Positions 13,350 through 13,540 of a DNA stretch of 13,540 nucleotides are shown here, piece by piece. Position 1 is the first letter of the stretch. Every line of letters starts with the position of its first letter. The DNA comes from Chelatococcus sp. (GTDB lineage: Bacteria > Pseudomonadota > Alphaproteobacteria > Rhizobiales > Beijerinckiaceae): NCBI GenBank assembly GCA_003248805.1, contig QFQY01000086.1:1-13540 (forward strand). Direction: 5' to 3'. A program made the translations under genes and the position numbers. The notes beneath the pieces were generated by a model. That model was given only the letters and a program-made list of their open reading frames with translations, did not search any database and had not been told where the DNA came from.

Positions 13350-13446
13350 AGCATCGGCCCGAAAAGTGGATCGCGGTTTTCGGGAAAGCCGATGCTGAAG
13401 GAAGGAGCGGGAGCATCGGACGGAAGACGGTATTCGGTCGATGCTC
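13349..13446. repeat. Palindromic intergenic repeat (GAGCATCGG family), also a possible pepT terminator
   Basis: GAGCATCG appears four times in alternating orientation, forming two adjacent hairpins. The first pairs AGCATCGGC (13350-13358) with GCCGATGCT (13388-13396), with an inner CCGAAAA/TTTTCGG stem and an AAA bulge. The second pairs GAGCATCG (13411-13418) with CGATGCTC (13439-13446). This motif is a common intergenic repeat in Rhizobiales genomes, as I recall it. The first hairpin starts at the pepT stop and may end its transcript. Confidence 0.75.
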
Positions 13447-13470
13447 TATGCTGATTTTGCCCGGAAACAC

Positions 13471-13540
13471 GTCGTCATCCCGGGCTTGACCCGGGATCCA
13501 TCATGGAGCGCAGCGCCCTTCGATGGATTCCGGATCGGCG
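13471..13540. repeat. Palindromic intergenic repeat of the GTCATCCCGGG type (runs off window)
   Basis: ATCCCGGG-CTTGA-CCCGGGAT (13477-13497) is a perfect hairpin. It is followed by ATCCATC (13496-13502) paired with GATGGAT (13522-13528). I recognise the CGTCATCCCGGGCTTGACC core as a widespread alphaproteobacterial intergenic repeat. The right end lies beyond the window. Confidence 0.75.

Overview
The window is about two-thirds G+C with strong G/C third-position bias. It looks chromosomal and alphaproteobacterial. A Hyphomicrobiales (Rhizobiales) member of the Bosea/Methylobacterium/Bradyrhizobium type fits best, judged from an FNR/FnrN-type regulator, a perfect CtrA-type box, a DUF2793 gene, a BigR-type sulfur operon and palindromic intergenic repeats of a kind common in that order. 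The genus is inference.

Layout: (1) 2-1327, the 3' three-quarters of an IlvD/Edd-family sugar-acid dehydratase, cut by the window edge. (2) 1425-1865, a stand-alone BLUF blue-light sensor. (3) 1973-3367 (minus), a DUF2793 phage-tail or gene-transfer-agent-like fibre protein, and 3525-4277 (minus), an Asp/Glu-racemase-family protein. Between them lie two hairpins and a 37-bp tandem repeat that contains the racemase stop codon. (4) 4417-5142, an FNR-type oxygen-sensing regulator with all four cluster cysteines, divergent from the racemase. (5) 5376-8057, a small surface-polysaccharide group: a VanZ-like membrane protein, a polyprenyl-phosphate sugar-1-phosphate transferase preceded by a CtrA box, and a convergent, unusually short WecG/TagA-like protein. 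(6) 8357-8605 (minus), a small one-helix membrane protein. (7) 8709-11950 (minus), a tightly overlapping five-gene sulfide/persulfide detoxification operon: blh, bigR, two YeeE/YedE half-transporters and a TauE/SafE exporter. (8) 12126-13349, peptidase T, divergent from the operon. (9) 13349-13540, two families of intergenic palindromic repeats.

The most coherent system is the sulfur operon. Blh joins a DUF442 sulfurtransferase-like domain to a persulfide dioxygenase, which should turn glutathione persulfide into sulfite. TauE/SafE would export the sulfite, and the YeeE/YedE pair would move thiosulfate or related sulfur species. BigR, with both redox cysteines, would sense persulfide and act at the 20-bp AT-rich palindrome over the operon promoter. 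No sulfide:quinone oxidoreductase is present here, so the step making persulfide must be encoded elsewhere.

No tRNA, rRNA, CRISPR array or insertion sequence was seen. No clear FNR box (TTGAT-N4-ATCAA) was found by eye. Only 5143-5375 (233 bp) and 5772-6008 (237 bp) are sizeable gaps on the left. I see no gene in the first, and only the CtrA box in the second. The gap 8058-8356 (299 bp) holds a predicted promoter and no convincing gene.
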